A DNA stretch of 33,054 nucleotides from Acholeplasma laidlawii. Its GTDB lineage: Bacteria; Bacillota_I; Bacilli_A; Acholeplasmatales; Acholeplasmataceae. A program made the position numbers and the translations under genes. Below the pieces are notes generated by a model, which saw only the letters and a program-made list of their open reading frames with translations, had not been told where the DNA came from and did no database searches. Below, piece after piece: positions 14,723 to 23,958 of this stretch. The DNA lies in assembly GCF_015709225.1 (NCBI RefSeq), contig NZ_JADNRS010000014.1, forward strand, positions 1-33,054, written 5' to 3'. Within the stretch, counting starts at the first letter, position 1. Each line of letters starts with the position of its first letter.

Positions 14723-15705
14723 TTTATAAACTCCTTGTAAATATACTCACCTATTTGTACTGCATTAAGTGCAGCACCTTTTCTAACATTATCCGCCACT
14801 GTCCATAACAGTACCTTATTTGGATAATTTAAGTCTTTTCTAATACGACCGATGTGGACTAAATTTGAGCCACTAGCATCTAAAGGTGTTGGATAATCAT
14901 TTGATGGATATAACTTAATTTCATCCATATTTGCATAGGCTGATTTAAGTTTATCAAGGTCAATGATTTCTTTTGTAGTAGCTTTAATTTGGACACTGTG
15001 TCCTACTTTTACTGGGACTCTCACTGTTGTTGCAGTTATATTTATCTTTGAAGCTAATATTTTTTGGGTTTCTAAAATCATCTTCATTTCTTCTTTAGTA
15101 TAACCATTATCAAGAAATTGATCTATTTGAGGTATAACATTATTATATATTGGTTTTGGATAAAAATTATGTTCTAAGCCTTGTGATGTTCTATCTAAAT
15201 CCTCTATACCGTTAACGCCCGAACCACTGACTGCTTGATAGGTTGTATAATCAACATCCACTAATTTAAATAACTGATGTACTGTATGAAGCGCTACAAC
15301 ACTTTGAATTGTAGAGCAATTTGGATTCGCTACAATATAGTCACTAGCTTTTAGTACGTGCTTATTGACCTCAGGTACAACAAGTGGAATATGTTCTATC
15401 ATGCGATGTGCAGAGGAATTATCTACAACATATATTTTATTAGAACTTGCGATTTTAGCGTATTTTAATGCAAGTTCACTTTCTATTGCAAAAAACACGA
15501 TATTTAATGGATCATTAAAACTATCTTCATTCAGTTCTTTGATGACAATTGTTCGACCCTTAAATAAGACTTCCTTACCTTTTGATCGACTTGATGCATA
15601 CACAAAAAGTGTATCTACAGGTAACGATGATTGTTCCAGTATTTCTAGTATGGTTTGACCAACCAAACCTGTAATACCTACAATACCTACATTGATTTTT
15701 TTCAT
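14719..15705 (-). CDS. asd: Aspartate-semialdehyde dehydrogenase
   Basis: A 328-residue NADPH-dependent dehydrogenase that makes aspartate semialdehyde from aspartyl phosphate. [11 protein letters not shown] (7-17) is the dinucleotide loop; the active-site cysteine is C130 (VANPNCST), and AVSGSGVNG follows. The start is the ATG at 15705 behind AAGGTGG. An upstream ATG at 15729 overlaps lysC and has no separate ribosome site, so it is rejected. Fourth-from-last upstream biosynthetic step in the same transcript as lysC and dapA. Confidence 0.96.
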   Translation of the reverse strand: MKKINVGIVGITGLVGQTILEILEQSSLPVDTLFVYASSRSKGKEVLFKGRTIVIKELNEDSFNDPLNIVFFAIESELALKYAKIASSNKIYVVDNSSAHRMIEHIPLVVPEVNKHVLKASDYIVANPNCSTIQSVVALHTVHQLFKLVDVDYTTYQAVSGSGVNGIEDLDRTSQGLEHNFYPKPIYNNVIPQIDQFLDNGYTKEEMKMILETQKILASKINITATTVRVPVKVGHSVQIKATTKEIIDLDKLKSAYANMDEIKLYPSNDYPTPLDASGSNLVHIGRIRKDLNYPNKVLLWTVADNVRKGAALNAVQIGEYIYKEFIK

Positions 15706-15721
15706 AGATTCCACCTTATGA

Positions 15722-16924
15722 TTAAACATTGAAGTGTTTGGCTAATACTTCAACCACTTTACTCTTATACTTTTTATCAAATGTATAAGAAATAGATATT
15801 TCAGATGTTGTAACTAACTTCACTTCTAAATCATTTTCTGCAAATAACTCAAATACTTCTGCAGCAATACCAGATTGAGTGCGCATCGCACTACCCACAA
15901 TAGATACCTTTACGACCTCATTTACTTTTAATACTTGAATGGTTGGGTTTTTAGCTTCAAATTTATCAAGCACTTCATTTACTGCATCTAAATCATCAGC
16001 ATGTGCCGTAAAAGCAATATTAATGGTACCACCCACACTTGGATTTTGGTTAATGACGTCAATATTAACTTCATTTAATGCTAAATCCTTAAACAGTTCT
16101 GCAGTAATTTTAGTTGAATAAGGTATACGGCGAATTGAAACCATAACTACTTTATCTGTAACAGCAATGCCGGTAATTTTTTTATCTTCCATGTTTTGTT
16201 TGTACTCCTTAATGTAAGTCCCTTCTAAAGGGTTTTTAAGTGATGTGACATAGACTGTTACACCATAGTTTTGAGCAATATCGATACTTCTAGGTTCCAT
16301 GATATTCGCGCCTAAAAATGCCATTTCTTTCATTTCTTCGTAATCGATTTGAGTTAGTTTTTGAGCATCCGGATATAACCTTGGATCAACACCATAAATA
16401 CCTGAGACATCCGTATATATTTCACAAATTGCACCCAGTTTTGCTGCTAAAGCAATTGCTGTTGTATCTGATCCACCACGACCTAAGGTAGTGACTTCAC
16501 CTGCTTCATTAAAACCTTGAAAACCCGCCACAATAACAATATTACCCGATTGAATATGCGCTTCAATACGTCTTGTGTCAATACTTGATATCTTATTCTT
16601 AGTATGTGTACCCTTGGTTAAAATCCCTGCTTTTTCTCCAGTTAAAGCAATCGATTTATATCCCATATCATTTAGCATAATAGAAAGTAATGCAATAGAG
16701 ACGACCTCACCAGTTGATATAAGTAAATCAACATCACGTTTATTGGGATATTTCGTTATATCTTTAGCCATTTTAATTAAACTATTTGTAGTTTTTCCCA
16801 TGGCTGATAATACAACAACGAGTTCATTATAAGTGTTTTTCTTTTCAATGATAGTTTGAGCAACTTCTCTCATCAAATCTAAATTTTGAACACTAGAACC
16901 ACCAAACTTCAAAACTGCTCTCAT
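15722..16924 (-). CDS. lysC: Aspartokinase
   Basis: A 400-residue kinase that phosphorylates aspartate at the head of the pathway. LKFGGSSVQN (5-14) binds the nucleotide, TLGRGGSDTTA (about 146-156) and the aspartate-binding region follow, and two ACT regulatory domains fill roughly residues 255-400, which in relatives bind lysine or threonine. The ATG lies one base after the lysA stop. Feedback control at the enzyme would add to riboswitch control of the operon; the actual effector cannot be told from sequence. Confidence 0.96.
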   Translation of the reverse strand: MRAVLKFGGSSVQNLDLMREVAQTIIEKKNTYNELVVVLSAMGKTTNSLIKMAKDITKYPNKRDVDLLISTGEVVSIALLSIMLNDMGYKSIALTGEKAGILTKGTHTKNKISSIDTRRIEAHIQSGNIVIVAGFQGFNEAGEVTTLGRGGSDTTAIALAAKLGAICEIYTDVSGIYGVDPRLYPDAQKLTQIDYEEMKEMAFLGANIMEPRSIDIAQNYGVTVYVTSLKNPLEGTYIKEYKQNMEDKKITGIAVTDKVVMVSIRRIPYSTKITAELFKDLALNEVNIDVINQNPSVGGTINIAFTAHADDLDAVNEVLDKFEAKNPTIQVLKVNEVVKVSIVGSAMRTQSGIAAEVFELFAENDLEVKLVTTSEISISYTFDKKYKSKVVEVLAKHFNV

Positions 16925-16925
16925 A

Positions 16926-18188
16926 TTAAACTAATGCCTCATCATGGCTTAAAAGATCCATGAAACTTTCTTTCCTTACAACTACTTTAGATTGACCATC
17001 TTTTACAAATACAACCATTGGAATTGTTAGCCTGTTGTAATGAGAAGCCATGGAATAATGATATGCACCTGTTGTTCTTACAACAAGTAGATCATTTGGT
17101 TTAGCTTCTGGAAGTAAAATATCTTCAATAATAATATCTCCACTTTCACATGCTTTACCTGCCACAGTGTATGCTATATCATGAACCATATCTTCCTTAC
17201 CTACAATAAATGCATCATATTTAGCTTGATAAAGTGCAGTACGCATATGATCATTCATAGCACCATCAATAAATAAGTATTTCTTTTTATTGATGGTTTC
17301 TTTAATTTGATTTATTGTATAAAGGGTATATCCTGCTTCAGCAACAATACTTCTACCTGGTTCAATATATACATGTGGTACAGTAATTTCTAAACTGTTT
17401 GCAGTTTGGTAAACAGTGTCTAACAGTTCAGGAAGTACTTTATTTAAGTCTAATCTGATATTTGACTTAATGTATTTCACACCAAATCCACCACCTAAAT
17501 TGACTGCTTGTAAGTCGATTTGGTAAAGGTCTTTAATTTCTTTATAAAATTTTAGAATAGTAATTGCGTGATCATAAAATGAATGTTCTTCAAGAATCTG
17601 GGAACCAATATGAGAGTGAGTGCCTAAAAAGTTTATATTTGGATTATCATAAAATAACTTAATTGTCTCTTTAGTTCTAGGATCTAATATCGACATACCA
17701 AACTTAGAATCTAGTGTTGATGTTTTAATATATTTATGTGTATGTGCATCAATACCAGGATTGACTCTTAGCATGACATTGACTTTATATTTATCATTAA
17801 CAATCTCGTTTAAAATACTTGCTTCATAATCATTATCAACTATGATTGTACCTACTCTAAAATTGAGAGCCATAAGCAGCTCATCTTTAGTTTTATTGTT
17901 ACCGTGCAGCACTATTTTTTCAACCGGAAAACCGGCTTTAAGTGCTGTATATAACTCACCTTGAGATACACAGTCTAAATGTAGTCCTTCGCTCATAACA
18001 AGTTGTGCCATAGCAATCGTTAAAAATGCTTTAGAAGCATAGATAACATTACTTGATACTTTAGGATGTCTAAACTTGCTTATGAAAACTTTACATTGAT
18101 GACGAATCGCTGCTTCATCATAAATATAGAGTGGTGTTTGATACTTACTTTTTAAATCTTCGAAACTGATATTTTGAATTGTTGTCAT
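16926..18188 (-). CDS. lysA: Diaminopimelate decarboxylase
   Basis: A 420-residue PLP enzyme of the alanine-racemase fold that converts meso-diaminopimelate to lysine. The PLP lysine is K53 (IYASKAF); H-S-H-I-G-S-Q, GGGFGVKY, the substrate-binding E-P-G-R-S and A-C-E-S-G-D are intact. The start is the ATG at 18188 behind GAAAGGA; the TTG at 18206 would place the start within the ribosome site. It is the first gene of the operon and follows the lysine riboswitch terminator. It needs meso-DAP, so a DAP epimerase should exist elsewhere. Confidence 0.97.
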   Translation of the reverse strand: MTTIQNISFEDLKSKYQTPLYIYDEAAIRHQCKVFISKFRHPKVSSNVIYASKAFLTIAMAQLVMSEGLHLDCVSQGELYTALKAGFPVEKIVLHGNNKTKDELLMALNFRVGTIIVDNDYEASILNEIVNDKYKVNVMLRVNPGIDAHTHKYIKTSTLDSKFGMSILDPRTKETIKLFYDNPNINFLGTHSHIGSQILEEHSFYDHAITILKFYKEIKDLYQIDLQAVNLGGGFGVKYIKSNIRLDLNKVLPELLDTVYQTANSLEITVPHVYIEPGRSIVAEAGYTLYTINQIKETINKKKYLFIDGAMNDHMRTALYQAKYDAFIVGKEDMVHDIAYTVAGKACESGDIIIEDILLPEAKPNDLLVVRTTGAYHYSMASHYNRLTIPMVVFVKDGQSKVVVRKESFMDLLSHDEALV

Positions 18189-18210
18189 ACTAATTTTTCC
18201 TTTCAATTAA

Positions 18211-18244
18211 AAATAAAAATCACATAGCAAAAGCTAGTGATTTA
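18211..18244 (-). terminator. Riboswitch-linked terminator before lysA
   Basis: On the minus strand AATCACTAGC, loop TTTT, and GCTATGTGATT form a stem with one bulged base, followed by TTTTTATTTTT, directly upstream of the lysA ribosome site. It is the expected expression platform of the lysine riboswitch. Confidence 0.85.
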
Positions 18245-18274
18245 ATAAATTAACTAAAACTTCTGCCTATTCCC

Positions 18275-18420
18275 TTAATAATGCGCAATTCTTTATAACT
18301 TTAGGCGAGTTATAAGAAACAGTTGTAAATTTATTCAATTTACACCCAGCAAATGTTTATGCTTCGGCGAATGACACCTTTCCGTGATGTACTATTTGTA
18401 TTCGCAGCCTCATTATTCGA
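18275..18420 (-). promoter_or_regulatory. Lysine riboswitch (L box)
   Basis: The leader reads GAGGCTGCGAATAC, AGTACATCACGG, AAAGGTGTCATTCGCCGAAG and TTTGCTGGGTG in that order, the conserved core of the lysine riboswitch. AATAATG (18411-18417) pairs with CATTATT (18277-18283) to close P1. Lysine binding should stabilise P1 and favour the terminator downstream, turning the operon off. The family match is by remembered consensus, not by a covariance model. Confidence 0.92.
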
Positions 18421-18441
18421 GATTGATTTAATTTTGTCTAC

Positions 18442-18447
18442 ATTATA
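18442..18447 (-). promoter_or_regulatory. Lysine operon -10 element
   Basis: TATAAT with TG one base upstream (extended -10) lies about 25 bases before the riboswitch P1. The -35 is weak (TTCAAC, near 18467-18472), which fits reliance on the extended -10. Confidence 0.65.
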
Positions 18448-18472
18448 ACATGTAAATTAAATATATGTTGAA

Positions 18473-20206
18473 TTATATATGGATTTGTGAAGAATATGTA
18501 ATTAAGTGAGCAAACAAACTTATATTTTGATTAAACATAATAGGCAGTGTAGTAGACCATGTTTCATATACTTCACTTTGATTCTCTACAGTTTCTACAA
18601 ATAGATCAAGTACAGTAACATCAGTAAATTCAGTAAATTCAGCTGGTTTATCCCGTAAGAACCATTTAGCACCAAATATATAGTCATTTAACGCTAATTT
18701 ATAGATACTTTTCATTTGGATATTATTCTTAGATAAACCCGCTCTAAAATATGCATTTTCACTACCGATTGCATTTAATAGTTCTTCACCTGTTACATCA
18801 ATTAATACAACTGTGTTATCAAATGGTGATATGGCATGAAGTTTTGCATAACTTAAACTTTCACCGTTACGAATGGTATCTCTTGTGCCACCTGCATTAT
18901 GAAGCCCAACATCTGCACCAAACTTTGTTTGCATAAGTTTTCCAATATAATTTGATAAAAGACCTTTATCTATACTTTCACTAGAGACCATAATAGGATC
19001 ATATAGACCTGAAATTTCATTATAGAAGTTATCAATTTTAGATTTAATGCTTGATTGTTCAACATTCAGTCTTTCTTCAGTAAACTGTGTTAAGTTTTCT
19101 TGAGTAAAGTTATAAACGCCTTGTTTTGAGTCATAATTTAGTGTAACGTGTCCTACATGTGATCCATTAGCACCAGATTGCATTACAGGTACGTTATTAA
19201 TGGTTCTTGTATAGTATCTATGGGTATGTCCATTAAGGATAGCATCTACTTTGTAATCACCCTTAAGATTAGCAATCGAGTTATTAAATCCATCATCATC
19301 GGCATGATTAATTGCTATTACAATATCAGCATCATCTTCTGTACGTGCCTTATGGGAAAAATACATGACACGCTCCACAGGATCTATGAATTTGTAGTCT
19401 TTAATTCTTGCGTATGCAATAGAAGATTCTAATCCATAACCCACTGTACCAATCACAGCAACCTTAACACCTGATTTTTCTATGATTGTGTAAGGTTCAA
19501 AACCATCTACCATCTCATTTGATGATTTTTCATAAACGTTTGCGCCCAGTAATGGGAAATTAGCCTGTAAATTACTTTGTCCATTAAAGTATTGTGTTAA
19601 TACATCAACACCCCAATCAAATTCATGGTTACCAGCTACAAATGCATCTAACTCCATGTCATTTAATAGTTCTATTGTTGATGCACCATCATACCAATTA
19701 CTAATTAACTGGCCTTGTAAAATATCTCCACCTGCTAAAAATAAGGTCGAATCGGGATTGTTATTTTTTTCATCCATAATTAGATTACCGATGCGGCTTA
19801 ACCCTATTTGTTCTTCATTATTCAAAACCGCACCATGAAAATCATTAATATAATAAATGTTTAAATCTAAATTTATAATTGTTGATGTTAGAACTACACG
19901 TACATCCACTGTAATCGTTTTATGATATTGCTCATAGTTAAGTTCAAAGTCAACTTGATATTCACCTTCAACTTCATAATTAACTAAACTATCATCGTAG
20001 CTCACAAATTGAATAAAAGTAATGTTATTAATGTCTTTAGCTGTTACATATTCTAAATAAATTGGTCGTTCTTCACCAATAACATATTCAATATCATCAG
20101 CCACTTCAAAAATAATTGTATCCTCACCTGGTGAATCTCCAAGTGTTTGGCAACTAATTAATATAAGTACTAAACTTAATACAATGAAACTCATCAATTT
20201 CTTCAT
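18473..20206 (-). CDS. Surface 5'-nucleotidase-like lipoprotein
   Basis: A 577-residue protein. The signal peptide ends in L-I-S-C with Cys19 as lipid site. Residues 30-110 look like an Ig-type beta domain. The metallophosphoesterase domain (about 115-370) has N-D-F-H-G (121-125), G-G-D (159-161), GNHEFDWG (192-199), N-H-A-D and G-H-T-H, the full two-metal set. The UshA-type C-terminal domain has NAGGTRDTI and SPFDN. That domain is shortened: the segment between DVTGEELLNAI and LALNDYIFG is about 20-30 residues shorter than usual and lacks the FPQVSG-like part. It likely frees nucleosides and phosphate outside the cell for uptake. Ribosome site is weak. Confidence 0.88.
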   Translation of the reverse strand: MKKLMSFIVLSLVLILISCQTLGDSPGEDTIIFEVADDIEYVIGEERPIYLEYVTAKDINNITFIQFVSYDDSLVNYEVEGEYQVDFELNYEQYHKTITVDVRVVLTSTIINLDLNIYYINDFHGAVLNNEEQIGLSRIGNLIMDEKNNNPDSTLFLAGGDILQGQLISNWYDGASTIELLNDMELDAFVAGNHEFDWGVDVLTQYFNGQSNLQANFPLLGANVYEKSSNEMVDGFEPYTIIEKSGVKVAVIGTVGYGLESSIAYARIKDYKFIDPVERVMYFSHKARTEDDADIVIAINHADDDGFNNSIANLKGDYKVDAILNGHTHRYYTRTINNVPVMQSGANGSHVGHVTLNYDSKQGVYNFTQENLTQFTEERLNVEQSSIKSKIDNFYNEISGLYDPIMVSSESIDKGLLSNYIGKLMQTKFGADVGLHNAGGTRDTIRNGESLSYAKLHAISPFDNTVVLIDVTGEELLNAIGSENAYFRAGLSKNNIQMKSIYKLALNDYIFGAKWFLRDKPAEFTEFTDVTVLDLFVETVENQSEVYETWSTTLPIMFNQNISLFAHLITYSSQIHI

Positions 20207-20277
20207 AGACGTCTACTTTCTTTATAAATATCATAAGCATATTATTATAACACTGAATTGGCGTATTTTAAAGCGTA

Positions 20278-20314
20278 AAAAAAAGATGCGAACTCACCTT
20301 ATTCGCATCTTTTC
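20278..20314 (-). terminator. Terminator after GGDEF gene
   Basis: AAGATGCGAA and TTCGCATCTT form a perfect 10-bp stem around a nine-base loop, followed on the minus strand by eight T. The plus strand also has a short T run, so it may work both ways. Confidence 0.85.
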
Positions 20315-20325
20315 CTTGTATTTTA

Positions 20326-21517
20326 TTAATTATTCAGGTTATTTGCTTTGACCATACGTTTGATACGGTACATTTCTGTATCTGCTTGTCTTAATAAATC
20401 ATTGAGTGTCATCCCATGGAGTGGATACTCTGATAACCCAATAGATGCGTTTAAATTAAACACCTTGTTATCTAAATATATTTGACTTTCAATAGCATCG
20501 ATAATTCTATCAATTTTATGTTCCAGTGTATGAGATTTATCGTCTAAATTTAAAATAACAACAAACTCATCTCCCGCATAGCGTGTTACAAAATCTTCTT
20601 CATGTACTGTTTTTAGTAATCTTTTAGCAAGTTGATACAACACCTCATCACCAACAGTGTGTCCATAGTTATCATTGATATCCTTAAAATTATCAAGATC
20701 TATACACATAAGTGTAAACCGTTTATTATCAGTAATTTTAGTGTCGATTATTTTAGTTAAGTATCTTCTATTAGGTAAAGTAGTTAAATCATCATAATAC
20801 GCATAATCGGTCAGTTTTTCATTCATTTGATGCAAATTAGAGATATCAGTAAATGTAATAATAGCATGTTTTTGATCTACATAATTAATGACGGATATTG
20901 AAATAAGTGTTCTTATAATGCTACCATCTGATTTCACTACACTATATTCCATATTATGATATGGATTATTCGACGCCATCATCTGTTTAAATTCTGTTAA
21001 ATGACAGATTTCTTTAAATATTTTAAGTTCACAAACCTGACTTCCAAGTAACTCTTCAATTCTATAACCTAAAAAATCAGAAAATCGGGTATTTACATCG
21101 ACTACTTTCTTATTTTCATCAAGCATCAGCATTGAAACCGGTGAATGATGAAACCCACTATTAATTTTCTTTATTTCACCTCGAGCCCGATTATAGATTA
21201 AATTAGATACAATAAATGTTAAAAGTATCTGTAATAAGAAGGTAAAGATTACAGTGATTGTTTGACTGTCTTTAAGTTCACTATAAGAATTATTATCTCT
21301 AAATATGAACAATATGTGTAGCACTCTAAATGAATATAGTACTATGTAAAGTATCGTTGTAAAGTTTAGTAAAGGGTTTTACCCTCAATATCATCTCTTC
21401 TTAAATTTATAGTAATAGATGATCTCGCATAAATATAGATTAATGAGATATATAAGATGAGTACTTGTAAGTCTAATCTTTCATCTATGTATAAAAAATA
21501 ATTAAATTAAAAACCAT
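20326..21517 (-). pseudogene. PAS-GGDEF diguanylate cyclase, frameshifted N-terminus
   Basis: The open frame covers residues for one membrane helix, a PAS domain (SPVSMLMLDEN to ITFTDIS) and a GGDEF domain (DDLTTLPNRRYL to MYRIKR). The motif is A-G-D-E-F, a variant active in some cyclases; the RxxD inhibitory site is H-E-E-D, hence degenerate. The apparent GTG start (21324) has no ribosome site. Upstream, an ATG at 21517 with GGGGAG starts MVFNLIIF; a one-T gain in the T6 run (about 21494) continues it as LYIDERLDLQVLILYISLIYIY and RSSITINLRRDDIEGK, and a one-A gain in an A4 run (about 21382) joins it to NPLLNFTTILYIVLYSF and the rest. The repaired protein would be 397 residues. Either a pseudogene or two base-call errors. 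Confidence 0.75.
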
Positions 21518-21576
21518 ACTATCTCCCCTAGATGATTTCGTTAACTATATTATATCAATATTATAAAAAAGTGCAT

Positions 21577-21606
21577 AAAAAAGCAGTTTTGATTAAAAAC
21601 TGCTTC
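21577..21606 (-). terminator. guaC terminator
   Basis: On the minus strand AAGCAGTTTT, a short loop and AAAACTGCTT form a 10-bp stem followed by six T, 15 bases after the guaC stop. Confidence 0.9.
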
Positions 21607-21621
21607 ATTACCGTTTTTTAG

Positions 21622-22599
21622 TTAAATCCAATCTCCATTAAAAATAGAGTTTTTAACAATTACATAGTCAACTTTTGTAATTGCTTCAATATCTTTACCA
21701 CCTGCATAAGATATAGATGACTGTAAATCTTCAGTCATTTCTTTTAAGGTATCTTCTATTTTACCTTTGTAAGAAATTAAGATACGCTTACCTTCAACAT
21801 TGGTCTTTTCACCCTTTTGATATTCTGATGCTGAACCAAAATATTCTTTAAGTATTTTTCCATCTTCTTCAATTGTTTGTCCAGGTGATTCTTCATGTCC
21901 TGCAAATAAAAAACCGATCATAATCATAGATGCACCAAATCTGATAGATTTAGCAATATCACCATGCGTACGAATTCCACCATCTGCGATCATTGGTTTT
22001 CTAGCTACTTTACTGCAGCGAGAAAGTGCTGCTAATTGCCATCCACCTGTACCAAAACCCGTTTTAATTTTAGTGATACAAACCTTACCAGGACCAACCC
22101 CTACTTTTGTAGCATCAGCGCCAGCATTTTCGAGTTCTCTTACTGCTTCAGGCGTTGCAACATTACCCGCAATTAAAAATGATGTAGGTAAATGTTTTTT
22201 AATGTGTATAATCATGTCAATAACTAATTGACTATGACCATGTGCTATATCAATTGTAATATAGTCAGGAACTAAATTAAGTCTTGATAGTTCTTCAACA
22301 AAATCATATTCTTGTGGTTTCACACCAACAGAAATCGATGTATACAAGTTAAGTTCCTTCATCTTTTTCATAAAAGGAATACGTGATGCTTCATCAAATC
22401 TATGCATGATATAAAAATAATCATGACTTGCTAACCAGATTGCTAACTTTTCATCAATAATGGTTGCCATGTTTGCTGGAACTACTGGAAGTTTAAATCT
22501 TCTGGGTCCAAATTGAACAGATGTATCACATTCACTTCTAGATTTTACAATACTTTTAGAAGGAATAAGTTGAATATCTTCGTAGTCAAAAACTTTCAT
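21622..22599 (-). CDS. guaC: GMP reductase
   Basis: A 325-residue IMPDH/GMPR-family TIM barrel that deaminates GMP to IMP with NADPH, linking guanine to adenine nucleotides. The catalytic loop is [12 protein letters not shown] with C174; [14 protein letters not shown] and [19 protein letters not shown] are present. The absence of CBS domains and the length fit GuaC (bacterial type 2) rather than IMP dehydrogenase. Single gene with its own terminator. In purine-scavenging mollicutes it is useful for interconversion. Confidence 0.96.
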   Translation of the reverse strand: MKVFDYEDIQLIPSKSIVKSRSECDTSVQFGPRRFKLPVVPANMATIIDEKLAIWLASHDYFYIMHRFDEASRIPFMKKMKELNLYTSISVGVKPQEYDFVEELSRLNLVPDYITIDIAHGHSQLVIDMIIHIKKHLPTSFLIAGNVATPEAVRELENAGADATKVGVGPGKVCITKIKTGFGTGGWQLAALSRCSKVARKPMIADGGIRTHGDIAKSIRFGASMIMIGFLFAGHEESPGQTIEEDGKILKEYFGSASEYQKGEKTNVEGKRILISYKGKIEDTLKEMTEDLQSSISYAGGKDIEAITKVDYVIVKNSIFNGDWI

Positions 22600-22666
22600 A
22601 AATACGCTCCTTAAATTTTATTGCCATCTCATATTATCATATTTATATGGCAAAAGCTAAATTTAG

Positions 22667-23374
22667 TTATTTAAATTCAATTACTGAATAAAGTGTTTGT
22701 GACTCATCAAAAAACTGTACCAAGAACCCTTCTTCGGTTTGATATAGTTTTAAAACCATTTTTTGAAATAATTGAAAATCCTTTTTATACTCACAAATTA
22801 AAGTGCTAAATTGAAAATCCATAGGAAGCATGTTATATGCAAAATCAACGTATACTGCATTATTTAGATGTTGATAGTAATCTAGATGGGATGGCAATAC
22901 AACTTGATTAAAGGACTTTACAAAGACTAATTTTCTATTCAGACTAATCTTTCTGCCCATATAAGTCATATCATGTTTTTTTCTATTACCTAGTGTTCTA
23001 AGTACTTCATTACTTAGTCTATGTGGTGCCTTACTCTCTAGATGTATAAATGATCCTAAGCAATAAGATTCTACTAATAAGTTACCCATAAGATCATGTA
23101 TTAAGGTATTACGATATCCTAAAAATTGTTTTGTTTCATAAGGATATGTGGTAAGTTCTAACATATCTTTATACTTTGGCCAATATTTAATATGTACATA
23201 ACGAAAATTTAAGACAATTGCAAAATTTTGTTCTCTACTTTCTTTTGCAAGTGCACTTAATGATTCAATATGTGCACCTTCCACATCTTGAATCATATCA
23301 ATAAGATCTGTGATTCTTACCCTATTGTTATAACCAATTTCAGATGCCTGTATGATTCTAGTTTCTTTATACAT
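22667..23374 (-). CDS. Acyl-ACP thioesterase (FatA-like)
   Basis: A 235-residue double hot-dog protein. TRIIQASEIGYNNRVRITDLIDMIQDVEG opens the first hot dog; D-Y-Y-Q-H-L-N-N-A-V-Y-V-D-F in the second corresponds to the N-x-H region of acyl-ACP thioesterases. It releases fatty acids from acyl carrier protein. Members are common in Gram-positive bacteria and mollicutes, with uncertain biological role. It follows a region of divergent promoters shared with the 124-residue membrane protein. Confidence 0.85.
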   Translation of the reverse strand: MYKETRIIQASEIGYNNRVRITDLIDMIQDVEGAHIESLSALAKESREQNFAIVLNFRYVHIKYWPKYKDMLELTTYPYETKQFLGYRNTLIHDLMGNLLVESYCLGSFIHLESKAPHRLSNEVLRTLGNRKKHDMTYMGRKISLNRKLVFVKSFNQVVLPSHLDYYQHLNNAVYVDFAYNMLPMDFQFSTLICEYKKDFQLFQKMVLKLYQTEEGFLVQFFDESQTLYSVIEFK

Positions 23375-23480
23375 ATGTATTCATCCTCTTCTATCTATTT
23401 TGATTCTTTAATTCATAATCAATATACTAATTATATGATACAATAATTATAGTATAAATTTAGAATTAAATGGTGGAATT

Positions 23481-23855
23481 ATGAAACTTTTACTTAAACT
23501 TATCTTGAATCGCTTTATGATTACAATATTAATTATATTTATTTTTGCTTTAGACTATAAATTCGTAAGGTTAAACCCAATGGAACTTTATACAGTTAAA
23601 CGACCGCCTGAGACTTCTGTAGCTGATAGTTATTACATTATAGAATTTGGTGAGACTGATATTTTTATTGAAATAACTTACTTAGATGGTCAAATTCATT
23701 TAGTACCTAAAAGTGAATTATCTAGTCCTTTAACTGAAGAAGATAAACCTTTAATCGCTTGGTATTACTACGCTTTAGGTCTTGCTCTAGCAAATACCAT
23801 TCCATTTGGATGGTTTACTAAATCAAAAAAGGTGTCTAAAAAGCATAAAAAATAG
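23481..23855 (+). CDS. Small two-helix membrane protein
   Basis: A 124-residue protein I do not recognise. A hydrophobic helix at 8-26 (LNRFMITILIIFIFAL) is followed by a polar middle with a Y-x-V-x-R-P-P-E segment and alternating beta-like residues (DSYYIIEFGETDIFIEITYL), then a second hydrophobic stretch (about 92-112), and a Lys-rich tail ending K-K-H-K-K. The start has a GGTGG site and a TATAAAT -10 about 25 bases upstream. It may display a small domain outside the membrane. No neighbour suggests a function. Confidence 0.7.
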   Translation: MKLLLKLILNRFMITILIIFIFALDYKFVRLNPMELYTVKRPPETSVADSYYIIEFGETDIFIEITYLDGQIHLVPKSELSSPLTEEDKPLIAWYYYALGLALANTIPFGWFTKSKKVSKKHKK

Positions 23856-23862
23856 TTTAAAT

Positions 23863-23895
23863 AAAGTGTCTTATGCATTTATGACACTTTTTTTT
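23863..23895 (+). terminator. Terminator after small membrane protein
   Basis: AAAGTGTC and GACACTTT frame a 12-base loop and are followed by a T run. Confidence 0.85.
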
Positions 23896-23958
23896 GTATT
23901 TTTTTATAAAATAGTATCATATAGATGTATAAAAATACATTAAAGGAGGATTTATAGT

